This document shows, in pieces, positions 1 through 14,100 of a DNA stretch of 64,000 bases (within the stretch, counting starts at the first letter, position 1; each line of letters begins with the position of its first letter). The position numbers and the translations under genes are program-made. Below the pieces are notes generated by a model, which saw only the letters and a program-made list of their open reading frames with translations, searched no databases and was not told where the DNA came from. Origin of the DNA: an uncultured Rhodospirillales bacterium (GTDB lineage Bacteria; Pseudomonadota; Alphaproteobacteria; RF32; CAG-239); assembly GCA_902761715.1 (NCBI GenBank), contig CACWLK010000006.1, positions 1 through 64,000 on the forward strand, in the 5' to 3' direction.

Positions 1-1491
1 TGTCTTCCACATATATGGGCTACCGATTACACGTGATACTTCAAAACTTTCATCACTGCTGTCCGTATCATTAGGCGCATACAAGAACGCTGTATATGCT
101 CCGTCATAAATATCGGGATTCAACGAGTTGACTATAACATCATAATCACCGCTGACATCACCACTTAAATTAATACGACCGGACTTAGTGGTTTGATTTG
201 CTGCATCAACTTCCAAATCAACCTTGAATGCTGATTTTGAACTTTCGGTTGCGGCTGTGTTTCTTGACAAACTAACTGCATTAATATCTGCATTAACCCC
301 CAACCGAGCAACAGCTCCGTCCGTAATTGTAAAGTTTTTTGCATTATCAACTCTCTGATTAAATACAACTTCACCATTATCATTACCGGTTACGTTCATA
401 TTATAATTGTTACCGGTAATGTTATCATTAAACGTAATGGTTCCGTTGTTTGAGGCCATCAAATTAAGATCAGCTCCGGTAATATAAATTGCATTTGATT
501 CACCGTTTACGGTATTACCTTCAAACAATGAATCATAATTATCTGCAACCAAGTTAAGATCGCCGGTGGAATAAATGGCACCACCGTTAGAGCTTGAGTT
601 TCCGATAACCGTATTATCAATAAAGCTTGAGTTTAGAATACTTCCGATTGAATTACCATTATACAATGCACCACCACGCACCTCACCGTTACCGCTTTCG
701 GCAGTATTGCCGATAAACGTACCGCTCAAAGTACCGATTACACCGCTGAAAGCGTCTGCCGCAGCTGCTTGCGAGCTGTTATTAAGTGCTCCGCCCCATA
801 CGAATCCGGTATCAATTTTAGCATAGTTTCCAATAAAATTAGCATTAATATTATTAATCGTAGCATGGTTATCAATGGCACCGCCATGAATAAACTTTGA
901 AGAACTGCCGCCACGGGTATAAGCGCTATTGTTTATAAAATTTCCTTCAATTGTATCAATTGTGGCCGCAGCAGAAGTTGTAGAATCAAAATAAATTGCT
1001 GATCCGACAACATTACCCGTGCCTGACGTAGCTCTATTGCCGACAAAATCTCCTGATATTGTACCGAGAGTAATCGGTGTTCCTCTCAAAGCCATACCCG
1101 CACCATACGTAGTTGCAGTTGATGTACTTGAAGACGTGTTGTTCAAAAAGTCTGAATAAATATCTATATTACCAACTGCACTGCTTTTGCTGTAGATAGC
1201 ACCGCCATCTGCCGGTCCCGAAATTCCCGTAAACAGTTTTTTATCAACATCGGCAGTTGCTAATGTATTATTAATTCGTGTAGATGTTTCCTCGTAATCC
1301 GTGGGTTTGGTATAGTTATAATAAAAAGTCTTATCCCCGATTGTAACCTCGGTACCTTCACTTTCTGACCAGTTTACTTTCGGACCGGTCAAAGAGTTCA
1401 AGTAGTTTGCATTCATATCAACCGCCCACGCCGGCGCTGACAAAAACGTTGAGCTTAACAATGCAATCACAACAGATGACAGGTTTTTCAT
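1..1491 (-). CDS. Pmp-like beta-helix autotransporter/adhesin, 5' part (cut by window edge)
   Basis: The frame is open for 497 codons from an ATG at 1491 to the left edge. GAGG lies 6 nt upstream of the start. Residues 1-23 are a Sec signal peptide ending in APAWA. The rest is low-complexity and Asn/Gly/Ser/Thr-rich, with recurring GGAI/GGAL tetrapeptides alternating with FxxN motifs (FLNN, FVGN, FINN, FIGN, FIGN, FIDN). That is the hallmark of chlamydial-type polymorphic outer-membrane-protein repeats, which fold as a right-handed beta-helix passenger. The translocating barrel should lie beyond the window. Surface-adhesin role is inferred; the family is not named precisely. Confidence 0.8.
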   Translation of the reverse strand, partial: MKNLSSVVIALLSSTFLSAPAWAVDMNANYLNSLTGPKVNWSESEGTEVTIGDKTFYYNYTKPTDYEETSTRINNTLATADVDKKLFTGISGPADGGAIYSKSSAVGNIDIYSDFLNNTSSSTSTATTYGAGMALRGTPITLGTISGDFVGNRATSGTGNVVGSAIYFDSTTSAAATIDTIEGNFINNSAYTRGGSSSKFIHGGAIDNHATINNINANFIGNYAKIDTGFVWGGALNNSSQAAAADAFSGVIGTLSGTFIGNTAESGNGEVRGGALYNGNSIGSILNSSFIDNTVIGNSSSNGGAIYSTGDLNLVADNYDSLFEGNTVNGESNAIYITGADLNLMASNNGTITFNDNITGNNYNMNVTGNDNGEVVFNQRVDNAKNFTITDGAVARLGVNADINAVSLSRNTAATESSKSAFKVDLEVDAANQTTKSGRINLSGDVSGDYDVIVNSLNPDIYDGAYTAFLYAPNDTDSSDESFEVSRVIGSPYMWKT

Positions 1492-1514
1492 AACACACCT
1501 CACAACTTTAGACT

Positions 1515-1543
1515 ATAGTATATTGTACAGTATACCTGTTCAA
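1515..1543 (-). promoter_or_regulatory. Promoter with overlapping palindromic operator-like site
   Basis: On the minus strand, -35 TTGAAC (1538-1543) and -10 TACTAT (1515-1520) are 17 bp apart, about 24 nt before the autotransporter start. An 18-bp near-perfect palindrome, GTATATTGTACAGTATAC on plus (1518-1535; 8 of 9 position pairs symmetric), covers most of the spacer and half of the -10. A dimeric repressor site is inferred. Confidence 0.5.
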
Positions 1544-1570
1544 TTGTTAAAAACGCCTTAATTTCCAACA

Positions 1571-1602
1571 AAAAAAAACGCTCTCAAGAGAGAGCGGTTT
1601 TT
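1571..1602 (-). terminator. Intrinsic terminator of the rpoBC operon
   Basis: A perfect 7-bp stem CGCTCTC/GAGAGCG with a 4-nt loop (1579-1596), followed on the minus strand by a run of eight or more T. It lies 26 nt after the rpoC stop. A short T-run on the plus side makes it possibly bidirectional. Confidence 0.85.
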
Positions 1603-1622
1603 TATCATTCTTACCACAGAAA

Positions 1623-5816
<4,194 letters not shown>

Positions 5817-5828
5817 TTATCTCCCAAC

Positions 5829-8800
5829 TTAAATGGCTTCGTTCAAAAGTTCTACGTTCAAGCACAACGATTTGATTTCTTTAACCAAAACGTTAAATGA
5901 CTCAGGAACGCCGGCTTCAAATCCTTCTTCACCGCGAACAATAGCTTCATAAACTTTTGTTCTGCCGGCAACATCATCGGACTTAACCGTCAACATTTCT
6001 TGCAAGGTATAAGCAGCACCATAAGCCTGTAATGCCCAAACCTCCATTTCACCGAAACGTTGTCCACCGAATTGAGCCTTACCGCCCAAAGGTTGTTGAG
6101 TAACCAAAGAGTACGGACCGACTGAACGAGCGTGCATCTTTTCATCAACAATGTGGTGCAGTTTGATCATATAAATGATACCGACGGTAACTTTACGGTC
6201 AAATTTTTCACCGGTACGACCGTCGTACAGGTCAATTTGTCCTGAAGTCGGAAGTCCTGCCATGTCAAGCATACGGTTGATATCATCTTCGTGCGCACCG
6301 TCAAATACCGGAGTAGCAACCGGAATACCGTTCTTGACATTCGAAATCATTTCAACTTTTTCAGCATCAGTCAGTTTAGAAATTTCATTCTTATACTGCT
6401 TGTCGCCATAGATTTCTTTCAACTTGTCATTCAGTTGTTTAATGGTCTTTTCACCACGTTTATATTGCTCGCACATTTCATTGAGTTGCTTACCCAATTC
6501 TTTGGCGGCCCAACCGAGGTGAGTTTCCAAAATTTGTCCGACGTTCATACGTGAAGGCACGCCCAACGGGTTCAACACGATATCAACCGGTGTACCATCT
6601 TCCATATAAGGCATATCCTGCAACGGCAAAACGCGTGAAACGGTACCTTTGTTACCGTGACGACCGGCCATTTTATCACCGGTTTGCATTTTACGTTTGG
6701 TTGCAATAAATACCTTAACGGTCTTCAATACACCCGGCAACAAATCATCACCGCGTTGTACTTTTTCAACCTTATCATCAAAGTGCTTTTGAACACCCTC
6801 AACACGTACGTCATAAGCTGCAACAAATTCCTCAACTTTTGACATAACTTTGTCGTCTTTAACCACAATCTTACGCCACTGTGATGACGGAACAGCAGCA
6901 AAATCTTTTTCTTTCAGAACAGTTTTCTTGGCAATACCCTTCGGGGCATCAACAACTGTCTGACCGATTAACATAGATTTCAAGCGTTCTTCAAAAATCT
7001 TACGAATAATCGCAATTTCATCATCACGGTCTTTGGCTAATTGTGAAATTTCTTGTTGCTCAATAGCCAAAGCACGCTCGTCCTTTTCAACGCCGCGACG
7101 TGAAAAGACTTGAACGTCAACCACAATACCCTCAATACCCGGTTGAACACGCAACGAAGTATCGCGGACATCGCTTGCTTTTTCACCAAAGATGGCACGC
7201 AACAATTTTTCTTCAGGAGTTACCGGAGATTCACCTTTTGGTGTAACTTTACCGACCAAAATATCGCCGGCCTTAACTTCAGCACCGATATAAACAATAC
7301 CGGCCTCATCAAGGTTCTTCAAAGCTTCTTCACCGACGTTCGGAATATCACGGGTAATTTCTTCTTGTCCGAGTTTGGTATCACGAGCCATAACTTCAAA
7401 TTCTTCAATATGAAGTGAGGTCAAAACGTCATCACGTGAAACTCTCTCAGACAACAAAATAGCATCCTCGTAGTTCAAACCGTTCCATGGCATAAAGGCA
7501 ACCAACATATTTTTACCCAAAGCCAACTCACCCATATCGGTACAAGGACCATCAGCCATAATGTCGCCGGCTTTTACTTTATCGCCGACTTTTACCAACG
7601 GAACTTGGTTAATGCAGGTGTTTTGGTTTGAACGGCGGAATTTTTGCAGTTTATAAATTTCAACACCGACATCGTTTGAGTTTTTGCTCTCGGAGCGAAC
7701 CACAATACGATTGGCATCAACTGCATCAACAACACCGTCATATTTACATACAACTGTAGCACCGGAATCTTTAGCCACGGTTGCTTCCATACCGGTACCG
7801 ACCAACGGAGCCTCTGAACGCAACAATGGTACGCCTTGGCGCTGCATGTTTGATCCCATCAATGCACGGTTCGCGTCATCGTTTTCCAAGAACGGAATCA
7901 AAGCTGCTGCAACAGACACCAACTGTTGAGGAGCAACGTCAATAAAGTTAATTTCTTTCGGTGTTGCAAACTCAAACTCACCAGCCTTACGGCAAGCAAT
8001 TGTATCTTTTACAAAGCTACCATCTTCCTTAACTGCTGCGTTAGCCTCGGCAATAATATATTTACCCTCCTGATCTGCTGACAAATAAACAACTTCATCA
8101 GTAACCTTTCCGTTTACAACTTTACGATACGGGCATTCAATAAATCCGTATTTGTTGATACGAGCATAGGTTGACAGAGAGTTAATCAAACCGATGTTTG
8201 GACCTTCAGGGCTTTCAATCGGGCAGATACGTCCATAGTGTGTCGGGTGTACGTCGCGGACTTCAAAGCCTGCACGGTCACGAGACAAACCGCCCGGTCC
8301 CAAAGCTGACAGACGACGTTTGTGTGTAATTTCCGACAATGGATTGTTCTGGTCCATAAATTGTGAAAGTTGTGAAGAACCGAAGAACTCACGGATGACC
8401 GAAGCAATCGGTTTTGCATTTACCAAATCTTGCGGCTTAACGTTATTCAAAACTTCAGCGCTCATTCTTTCACGAATAGCTCTTTCCATACGCAACAAGC
8501 CCATGCGATATTGGTTTTCCATCAACTCACCGACTGAGCGAACACGACGATTGCCCAAGTGGTCAATATCATCAACTTCTCCATGACCATCACGCAAACC
8601 TACCAAATGCTTAACAATGCGCAAAATATCGTCCTTACGCAAGGTATGACATGTATCCGGAGCCTCATCAAAAGGAATATCCAATGCCGCATTCAATTTA
8701 ACACGACCGACTGAGGACAAATCATAACGCTCGTTGTCAAAGAACAAACCTTTGAACAACAAGTCAGCAGCCTCATAAGTAGCCGGCTCGCCCGGACGCA

Positions 8801-9992
8801 TAACACGATATACATCGAGCAAGGCCTCTTCACGGCAGTGGTTCTTATCAATTTCCAGTGTATTGCGGATATACGGACCAACATTTGTATAATCAATATA
8901 CAATGTCTTAATCTCGGTAATCTTAGCCTCACGGATTTTTTCCAACAATTCGGCGGTAATTTCTGCACCGGCGTCAGCCAAAACTTCACCGGTCTTTTTG
9001 TCAGCCAAAGCTGTTGCCAAGAATTTACCAATCAGACGGTCATCGGCAACCTTATAAAATTCCAAACCTTCATCGGCCAATTTCTGAGCCATACGCATCG
9101 GCAACTTTTTACCTGTTTCGGCAACTACTTTACCGGTCTTGGCATTAACCAAGTCAAAAGTCAGCTTAACACCTTTCATGCGCTCCGGCACGAACTTAAC
9201 TTTCCAGGCTTTTTTATCGGCAACATACTCTTCGGTATCATAGAAGTAATTCAAGATTTCTTCTTTATCCATACCCTTAACTTCGTTGCGGTCAATCTTC
9301 TTGCCTGACTTAGCCAACTTCTTCAATTTTTCTTCGGTCTCTTTAGAATACAAAGAATACAAAATTGATGTAATCGGCAACTTACGGCGGCGGTCAATAC
9401 GTGCATACAGCAAATCCTTTGAATCAAATTCAAAGTCAAGCCATGAGCCGCGGTAAGGAATAACTCTGGCAGCAAACAAATATTTACCTGAAGAAACAGT
9501 TTTACCTTTGTCGCTATCAAAGAAAACACCCGGAGAACGGTGCATTTGTGATACAACGACACGTTCTGTTCCGTTAACAATGAACGTACCTTTTTCCGTC
9601 ATCAACGGAATATCGCCCATGTAAACATCTTGCTCTTTAATATCGTGAATAGACTTTGCGCCGGTCGATTCGTCGACGTCCCATACTACCAAGCGCAAAG
9701 TAGCTTTTACCGGAGCGGCATAGGTCATATCACGTTTGATACACTCATCAACGTCATATTTTGGAGTTTCGAGCTCATATTTTACAAACTCCAGTTCGCC
9801 TGTTCCTGAAAAATCTTTAATTGGGAAAATTGATTTGAACACTTGATCCAAGCCGAATTCACAGTCTTTTCCTTCAATAAAACTGCGATATGAGGCGGTT
9901 TGGACTTCAATCAAACTCGGCATTTCCGATACAGCATCGATTCTGCCGAAGTTTCTTCTTACACGTCTTTTGCTCGTATAAGATTCCTTCAT
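5829..9992 (-). CDS. rpoB: DNA-directed RNA polymerase subunit beta
   Basis: The frame is open from a TTG at 10001, but the ATG at 9992 ([16 protein letters not shown]) has GAGG 10 nt upstream, whereas GAGG is 1 nt from the TTG. I therefore call 1387 aa. The rifampicin pocket near residues 537-570 keeps the sensitive-type residues ([20 protein letters not shown], then [10 protein letters not shown]). The C-terminus has the usual [20 protein letters not shown] block. Followed by rpoC after 18 nt. Confidence 0.99.
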   Translation of the reverse strand: MKESYTSKRRVRRNFGRIDAVSEMPSLIEVQTASYRSFIEGKDCEFGLDQVFKSIFPIKDFSGTGELEFVKYELETPKYDVDECIKRDMTYAAPVKATLRLVVWDVDESTGAKSIHDIKEQDVYMGDIPLMTEKGTFIVNGTERVVVSQMHRSPGVFFDSDKGKTVSSGKYLFAARVIPYRGSWLDFEFDSKDLLYARIDRRRKLPITSILYSLYSKETEEKLKKLAKSGKKIDRNEVKGMDKEEILNYFYDTEEYVADKKAWKVKFVPERMKGVKLTFDLVNAKTGKVVAETGKKLPMRMAQKLADEGLEFYKVADDRLIGKFLATALADKKTGEVLADAGAEITAELLEKIREAKITEIKTLYIDYTNVGPYIRNTLEIDKNHCREEALLDVYRVMRPGEPATYEAADLLFKGLFFDNERYDLSSVGRVKLNAALDIPFDEAPDTCHTLRKDDILRIVKHLVGLRDGHGEVDDIDHLGNRRVRSVGELMENQYRMGLLRMERAIRERMSAEVLNNVKPQDLVNAKPIASVIREFFGSSQLSQFMDQNNPLSEITHKRRLSALGPGGLSRDRAGFEVRDVHPTHYGRICPIESPEGPNIGLINSLSTYARINKYGFIECPYRKVVNGKVTDEVVYLSADQEGKYIIAEANAAVKEDGSFVKDTIACRKAGEFEFATPKEINFIDVAPQQLVSVAAALIPFLENDDANRALMGSNMQRQGVPLLRSEAPLVGTGMEATVAKDSGATVVCKYDGVVDAVDANRIVVRSESKNSNDVGVEIYKLQKFRRSNQNTCINQVPLVKVGDKVKAGDIMADGPCTDMGELALGKNMLVAFMPWNGLNYEDAILLSERVSRDDVLTSLHIEEFEVMARDTKLGQEEITRDIPNVGEEALKNLDEAGIVYIGAEVKAGDILVGKVTPKGESPVTPEEKLLRAIFGEKASDVRDTSLRVQPGIEGIVVDVQVFSRRGVEKDERALAIEQQEISQLAKDRDDEIAIIRKIFEERLKSMLIGQTVVDAPKGIAKKTVLKEKDFAAVPSSQWRKIVVKDDKVMSKVEEFVAAYDVRVEGVQKHFDDKVEKVQRGDDLLPGVLKTVKVFIATKRKMQTGDKMAGRHGNKGTVSRVLPLQDMPYMEDGTPVDIVLNPLGVPSRMNVGQILETHLGWAAKELGKQLNEMCEQYKRGEKTIKQLNDKLKEIYGDKQYKNEISKLTDAEKVEMISNVKNGIPVATPVFDGAHEDDINRMLDMAGLPTSGQIDLYDGRTGEKFDRKVTVGIIYMIKLHHIVDEKMHARSVGPYSLVTQQPLGGKAQFGGQRFGEMEVWALQAYGAAYTLQEMLTVKSDDVAGRTKVYEAIVRGEEGFEAGVPESFNVLVKEIKSLCLNVELLNEAI

Positions 9993-10031
9993 CTTGTACA
10001 ATCCTCATGGTTATGTTCTGCGACAATACTA

Positions 10032-10047
10032 TCAAAAAATTTTTTGA
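10032..10047. repeat. Perfect 16-bp A/T-tract palindrome in the rpoB leader
   Basis: TCAAAAAATTTTTTGA, perfectly self-complementary, 40 nt upstream of the rpoB start. It could be an intrinsically bent A-tract or a weak leader hairpin. No function can be assigned from sequence. Confidence 0.4.
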
Positions 10048-10143
10048 ATCCCGACCGCAGAAGGTTGAAAATATTATTCTTTTAAAAACGGAAAAACCCA
10101 CCAAACCCGCGGAAAAATGTTCCTCTTGATGAGCAGATAAAAT

Positions 10144-10171
10144 AATTGCATGCAATTAGTGCGATTCGCAC
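10144..10171. repeat. Two adjacent perfect palindromes before rpoB
   Basis: AATTGCATGCAATT (10144-10157) and GTGCGATTCGCAC (10159-10171) are each perfectly symmetric and separated by one base. They lie just downstream of the candidate rpoB promoter. They may be operator half-sites or leader hairpins. The remainder of the 10002-10306 gap holds the rplL terminator and the A-tract palindrome. Confidence 0.4.
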
Positions 10172-10188
10172 TTTTAAATTCGAGCGGA

Positions 10189-10217
10189 TAATGACTCACA
10201 TTTTTGATTCTTGCAAG
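10189..10217 (-). promoter_or_regulatory. Candidate internal promoter for rpoBC
   Basis: Minus-strand CTTGCA (10212-10217) and TCATTA (10189-10194) are 17 bp apart, between the rplL terminator and rpoB. The -35 context TTGCTTGCA resembles the rplK promoter in this window. The -10 is weak. Confidence 0.35.
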
Positions 10218-10250
10218 CAAAAATTATCCTCAAACAAAATTTTTATATAA

Positions 10251-10285
10251 AAAAAGCTCCCGCAACTTATTGCGAGAGCTTTTTT
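10251..10285 (-). terminator. Terminator/attenuator between rplL and rpoB
   Basis: Arms AAAAAGCTC-C-CGCAA and TTGCG-A-GAGCTTTTT with a CTTA loop and one mismatch, followed on minus by a T-rich tail. It lies about 20 nt after the rplL stop. An rplL-rpoB attenuator that lets part of the transcripts through is known in enterobacteria; a similar role is inferred. Confidence 0.75.
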
Positions 10286-10306
10286 AAAAAATCGAACCAA
10301 AGAAAA

Positions 10307-10678
10307 TTACTTCAATTCAACCTTAGCACCAGCATCTTCAAGTTTCTTCTTGATTTCTTCAGCTTCAGCCTTAGGAGCACTTTCTTTAATTGTCTTCGGA
10401 GCACCATCAACCAAATCTTTAGCTTCTTTCAAGCCCAATTGAGTGATAGCACGGATTTCTTTAATAACGTTAATCTTGTTGTCACCGGCAGCAACCAAAA
10501 CAACTTCGAATTCGTCTTTTTCTTCAGCGGCAGCAGCACCTGCAGCACCACCGGCAGCAACAGCTACGGCAGCAGCGGCAGAAACGCCCCATTTTTCTTC
10601 TAACATTTTTGAAAGATCAGCAGCTTCCATAACGGTCAAGGCTGACAATTCATCTACTAACTTGGCTAAATCGGCCAT
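10307..10678 (-). CDS. rplL: 50S ribosomal protein L7/L12
   Basis: 123 aa. An N-terminal dimerisation helix region ([20 protein letters not shown]), an Ala/Gly hinge at about 34-53, and the C-terminal factor-binding domain ending DAGAKVELK. Stalk protein that recruits translation GTPases. It lies 60 nt after rplJ and before an attenuator-like terminator. Confidence 0.98.
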   Translation of the reverse strand: MADLAKLVDELSALTVMEAADLSKMLEEKWGVSAAAAVAVAAGGAAGAAAAEEKDEFEVVLVAAGDNKINVIKEIRAITQLGLKEAKDLVDGAPKTIKESAPKAEAEEIKKKLEDAGAKVELK

Positions 10679-10738
10679 TTTTTTTCTCCATAAATAAATT
10701 AAATTTGTTCGTATTAAAAATTACAACACACACAGCAC

Positions 10739-11221
10739 TTAAGCTGCTTCTTTTTCTGAATAAGCTTTGGTAACGCGAGCCAGTTGAGCTGCAGGAGCCT
10801 GCAACAAACCGATAATTTTGGCGCGCAATTCGTCCATAGACGGAATGCTTGCCAACTTTTTGATTTCATCAACTGACAAAACACCGGTTCCCATGGCACC
10901 GCCAACAATAACCAGTTTTTCGTTTCCTTTAGCAAATTCTACACAAGCCTTGCAGGCAGCGATAGGATCTTTGGCGAACGCAATAGCGGTCGGACCTTTG
11001 AACATATCGGCCAAATCTGCAAATTTTGTATCTTTCAGAGCCAGACGTGTGATGCGATTTTTTGTTACTCTAAAACCTGCACCGGCTTTACGGATGTTGT
11101 CGCGTAATTCTGAAACCTCGGCAACTGTCAATCCTTTGTAGTGAGAAATGACAACCGATTCGGAATCATTAAACAACTGCTTCAATTCTTCGAGCAACTG
11201 TGCTTTTTCATCACGATTCAC
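10739..11221 (-). CDS. rplJ: 50S ribosomal protein L10
   Basis: The frame extends to an ATG at 11278, but the family N-terminus matches from a GTG at 11221 (VNRDEKAQLLEELKQLF), which has GGAG 8 nt upstream. That gives 160 aa. The upstream codons would run into the structured leader. L10 anchors L7/L12 on the ribosome and, with L12, represses its own mRNA by binding the leader. Confidence 0.95.
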   Translation of the reverse strand: MNRDEKAQLLEELKQLFNDSESVVISHYKGLTVAEVSELRDNIRKAGAGFRVTKNRITRLALKDTKFADLADMFKGPTAIAFAKDPIAACKACVEFAKGNEKLVIVGGAMGTGVLSVDEIKKLASIPSMDELRAKIIGLLQAPAAQLARVTKAYSEKEAA

Positions 11222-11301
11222 TTTTCTATCTCCAAATAAAACATAACCCGAAGGCAATGTCTGATTTAATATTTCCACCGCCTTACGGCCGTGGGGTTAA
11301 T

Positions 11302-11402
11302 CTGTCCAGGAGAAAAATAAAATTTATCAACTCCCGTCTATGTAGGATATTTAAGGTTACCCACCTACAGTCTTGGACAGTCTCTCGGAAATTTTTCCGA
11401 GA
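11302..11402 (-). ncRNA. Ribosomal protein L10 leader (autoregulatory mRNA element)
   Basis: On the minus strand CTGTCC (11375-11380) pairs with GGACAG (11302-11307). That encloses an inner helix of CCTACA (11341-11346) with TGTAGG (11364-11369). A 9-bp hairpin (11383-11402) precedes them. Position before rplJ and the nested helices fit the L10-leader class, where an L10(L12)4 complex blocks translation. Not confirmed by covariance model. Confidence 0.65.
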
Positions 11403-11444
11403 ATGCGGGACGGACGATAGCCCGCCCCAAACTCTTCATGCCTT

Positions 11445-11470
11445 GCGAAAAAGTGTCAAGCAAGGCGCCA
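11445..11470. repeat. 26-bp direct repeat, copy A
   Basis: Identical to 11546-11571. On the minus strand it contains TTGCTTGACA, a good -35-like block, but no convincing -10 follows at 16-18 bp. Confidence 0.7.
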
Positions 11471-11507
11471 CCTCTCAGAAATCTTTAAGGATTGAGCGGA
11501 TTGCGAC

Positions 11508-11558
11508 GACACTTTTGAGCGCAGTGTACCAAAAACAGTACATAAGCGAAAAAGTGTC
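11508..11558. repeat. Hairpin with GTGTAC/GTACAT apex in the rplA-rplJ gap
   Basis: GACACTTTT (from 11508) pairs with AAAAGTGTC (ending 11558). The inner GTGTAC and GTACAT also pair around a short A-rich loop. The apex resembles that of the palindromic repeats at 37.3-37.6 and 42.2-42.5 kb, while the outer stem differs. Confidence 0.5.
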
Positions 11559-11571
11559 AAGCAAGGCGCCA
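11546..11571. repeat. 26-bp direct repeat, copy B
   Basis: Perfect second copy of 11445-11470, start-to-start distance 101 bp. It begins 4 nt after the rplA stop in the direction of transcription. A minus-strand GCCAATC/GATTGGC hairpin spans the rplA stop codon next to it. Confidence 0.7.
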
Positions 11572-11575
11572 ATCA

Positions 11576-12259
11576 TTAAAGATTGGCAAGGTCAACATGC
11601 ACACCGGCACCCATAGTCGAACTTATGCAAATTTTCTTCATATAAGTTCCTTTGGCACCTGCCGGTTTAGCTTTAATGATAGCATCAATTAAAGTTTTGG
11701 CATTTTCATAAATTGCTTCTTCGCTAAAGCTTACTTTACCGATTCCGGCATGAACAATACCGGTTTTTTCAGCACGATATTGAACCTCACCGGCTTTTGC
11801 CTTTTTAACAGCACCGGCAACGTCCATAGTTACTGTACCGAGTTTCGGGTTTGGCATCAAACCTTTCGGACCCAAGATACGAGCAACCTTACCGGCCATA
11901 CCCATCATATCGGGAGTTGCAATGCAGCGATCAAAATCAACTTTACCTGAAAGGATAGAGTCAATCAAATTTTCTGCACCGACAACATCTGCACCGGCAG
12001 CTTTAGCTTCATCGGCTTTTTCGCCTTGAGCCAAAACAGCTACGCGAACGGTTTTACCTGTACCATTAGGCAGAGAGCAAACGCCTCTAACCATTTGGTC
12101 GGCATATTTCGGATCAACGCCCAAATTGATAGCCAAATCGACAGTTTCATCAAATTTAGCATTGGCGTTTTCTTTAACGAGCTTAACAGCTTCCTTCAAA
12201 GAATACAATTTTGACTTATCAATATTCTTATAAAGATTAGTAATTCTTTTTCCTGCCAT
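11576..12259 (-). CDS. rplA: 50S ribosomal protein L1
   Basis: 227 aa, close to the family norm. Carries [19 protein letters not shown] and the conserved [16 protein letters not shown] segment that contacts 23S rRNA. The start lies 4 nt after the rplK stop, so the two genes are translationally coupled. Builds the mobile L1 stalk and can repress the rplKA message. Confidence 0.98.
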   Translation of the reverse strand: MAGKRITNLYKNIDKSKLYSLKEAVKLVKENANAKFDETVDLAINLGVDPKYADQMVRGVCSLPNGTGKTVRVAVLAQGEKADEAKAAGADVVGAENLIDSILSGKVDFDRCIATPDMMGMAGKVARILGPKGLMPNPKLGTVTMDVAGAVKKAKAGEVQYRAEKTGIVHAGIGKVSFSEEAIYENAKTLIDAIIKAKPAGAKGTYMKKICISSTMGAGVHVDLANL

Positions 12260-12263
12260 TGCT

Positions 12264-12704
12264 CTACTCCACTACCTTAATACCCATTGAAACAGCTTGA
12301 CCTTTAACCATGTTCATAGCGGCTTCAACTGTTGAACAATTCAAATCCGGCAATTTAGCGGTAGCAATTTCTTTTACTTGAGCCATTGTAATTTGGCCGG
12401 CAAAAGATTTGCCCGGTTCTTTAGAAGCGGATTTAACTTTAGCAGCGGTCTTAATATAATAAGCAACCGGCGGCAATTTTGTAACGAAAGTGAAAGACTT
12501 GTCTTCATAAGCCGTAATCACAACCGGAACAGGAACACCCGGTTCCATCTTTTGTGTAGCAGCATTGAAAGCCTTACAAAATTCCATAATATTCAAGCCT
12601 TTTTGGCCCAAAGCCGGACCAACCGGAGGAGAAGGGTTTGCCTTTCCAGCGGGGATTTGCAGCTTGATTAATCCTAAAATTTTCTTTTTAGATTTAACAG
12701 CCAT
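12264..12704 (-). CDS. rplK: 50S ribosomal protein L11
   Basis: 146 aa. The proline-rich N-terminal domain ([20 protein letters not shown]) is followed by the rRNA-binding C-terminal domain. Binds the GTPase-associated region of 23S rRNA. Here it is the first gene after the island, with its own promoter at 12814-12841, instead of following nusG directly. Confidence 0.98.
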   Translation of the reverse strand: MAVKSKKKILGLIKLQIPAGKANPSPPVGPALGQKGLNIMEFCKAFNAATQKMEPGVPVPVVITAYEDKSFTFVTKLPPVAYYIKTAAKVKSASKEPGKSFAGQITMAQVKEIATAKLPDLNCSTVEAAMNMVKGQAVSMGIKVVE

Positions 12705-12813
12705 TTTAATACCTCACTTTAGGTTTGTGGTAAGATTATGGCTAATCCCCCACAAGTTATAAATACACGATTCGCGTCTTAAAAGGCAAAAAATCCCTTT
12801 AAAACGTTGCCTT

Positions 12814-12841
12814 TATATACCACAACATTTTATTTTTGCAA
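12814..12841 (-). promoter_or_regulatory. Promoter of rplKA
   Basis: Minus-strand TTGCAA (12836-12841) and TATATA (12814-12819), 16 bp apart. Just downstream the transcript could fold AAAGGCAA with TTGCCTTT around a loop of about 20 nt, ahead of rplK. That may be a leader target for L1, which is inferred. Confidence 0.65.
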
Positions 12842-12875
12842 GCAATTTCTTCACTCGCCACAATTTTATTTATAA

Positions 12876-14099
12876 TTATTTATTTTCAGCATGATAATCA
12901 ATATGACAATCTTTACACAACATAAGGCAGTTTTCAATCGTGGTTTCTCCACCATCAGCAAAAGCTTTTTTATGATGTCCATCAAGTTCTTTTAGCGGAA
13001 AAGGTTTGTGACATCTTGCACATCTTTTTCCTTGATTTTCATAAGCTTGCTTCTGTTGACGCTCGCTGAAAGCACGGTGCCAAATCAGTGTTCTGTCACC
13101 GGACAAACAATATTCGTAAAAACCTTTCTTTTTCAACCCATCGGGATCAACATCGAATAAATCATAAAGATATTTCAATTTTTCTTCTATTTCCGCTGGC
13201 TCAAAGTTTATATCATGGTATTTATTATATAAAAATCCCCAATCAAGCCCTTTCATGTCTGAACGATAGTTAATAAAAGTGTTTTTAACCCAATTAACCA
13301 CTTTTTGGAAATAATTAACAAGCTCGTCAGCATTCTTATCAAAACGATGTTTTCCCATATAGTCTTTTATTTGCGGATATTCTTCCATGTCAGCATCTAT
13401 ACGCCAGTTGAGTGCAAGCTCCAGCAACAGTTGGCGATTGGCTTTGTCTCCGAGACTTCCCATATCTCCCAAAACTTTATCAGCACTCAAATTCAGCAGA
13501 GTTTTTTTATTGTCGTTATCATAATAAGAAATATTTATGGCTTCATTATTATTTTTTTTAGAAAAGAATTGCTTGGCGGAAGTGAGCCATTGTCCTGTGT
13601 AATTGGCATTTAGAAGTTCTTGATTGGTCATTTGTTTGCCGGCAATGTTGATAGTATGAAACCAATCCAATTTTTCATCATCAGTACCTTCACAAACATA
13701 AATTTGCAACTTATAGTCCAAAATATCCTTTTGTTTTTGAAGCGATAAGCCCTCAAAAATTTGCGTATGCTTACCATTGAAATCAATAGCAATCGGGTTG
13801 CCAAAACCATCATCATTGGTAATAAACTGGCAAATTGAAATAATCCGTTGTTGTCCGTCTATCACTTCATAAGTGCCGTCAGGATTAATTGCCCAATACA
13901 TACTATTTAGAGGCATATTATTATAAACCGAAAGCATAACGCGGTCGCGGTCTTCCGGATTATAAACAAATGCACGCTGATACGCGGGGCGAACATTTAA
14001 TTTTCCACCAAAAGCAACCACGCCTTTTTCGCCATTGTCTTGATAGCCTTTTACTAAATCACGGATAGTAACCACCGGTTGTGAAGTTTTCATCGTCAT
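12876..14099 (-). CDS. DUF262 / HNH endonuclease (restriction-like)
   Basis: 407 aa. N-terminal DUF262 (GmrSD N-domain/ParB-like fold) shows RPAYQR near residue 38, a PLNSMYW strand and the signature IDGQQRIISI. The C-terminal HNH zinc nuclease (from about 360) has CARC, DGHHKKAFADGG, the Asn of ENC, and LCKDCH. In characterised systems DUF262 proteins sense or hydrolyse NTP and target DNA, often modified DNA. Starts 1 nt after the methyltransferase stop, so the pair is a coupled operon. The nuclease half of a restriction-modification or defence system is inferred. Confidence 0.85.
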   Translation of the reverse strand: MTMKTSQPVVTIRDLVKGYQDNGEKGVVAFGGKLNVRPAYQRAFVYNPEDRDRVMLSVYNNMPLNSMYWAINPDGTYEVIDGQQRIISICQFITNDDGFGNPIAIDFNGKHTQIFEGLSLQKQKDILDYKLQIYVCEGTDDEKLDWFHTINIAGKQMTNQELLNANYTGQWLTSAKQFFSKKNNNEAINISYYDNDNKKTLLNLSADKVLGDMGSLGDKANRQLLLELALNWRIDADMEEYPQIKDYMGKHRFDKNADELVNYFQKVVNWVKNTFINYRSDMKGLDWGFLYNKYHDINFEPAEIEEKLKYLYDLFDVDPDGLKKKGFYEYCLSGDRTLIWHRAFSERQQKQAYENQGKRCARCHKPFPLKELDGHHKKAFADGGETTIENCLMLCKDCHIDYHAENK

Positions 14100-14100
14100 G

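Noticed and set aside
8838-9308. 156-codon plus-strand frame inside rpoB
   Set aside because: Antisense shadow of rpoB with no initiation signal or protein-like composition.
11200-11616. 138-codon plus-strand frame over the rplJ leader
   Set aside because: Covers the leader helices and direct repeats and overlaps rplJ and rplA antisense; no SD.
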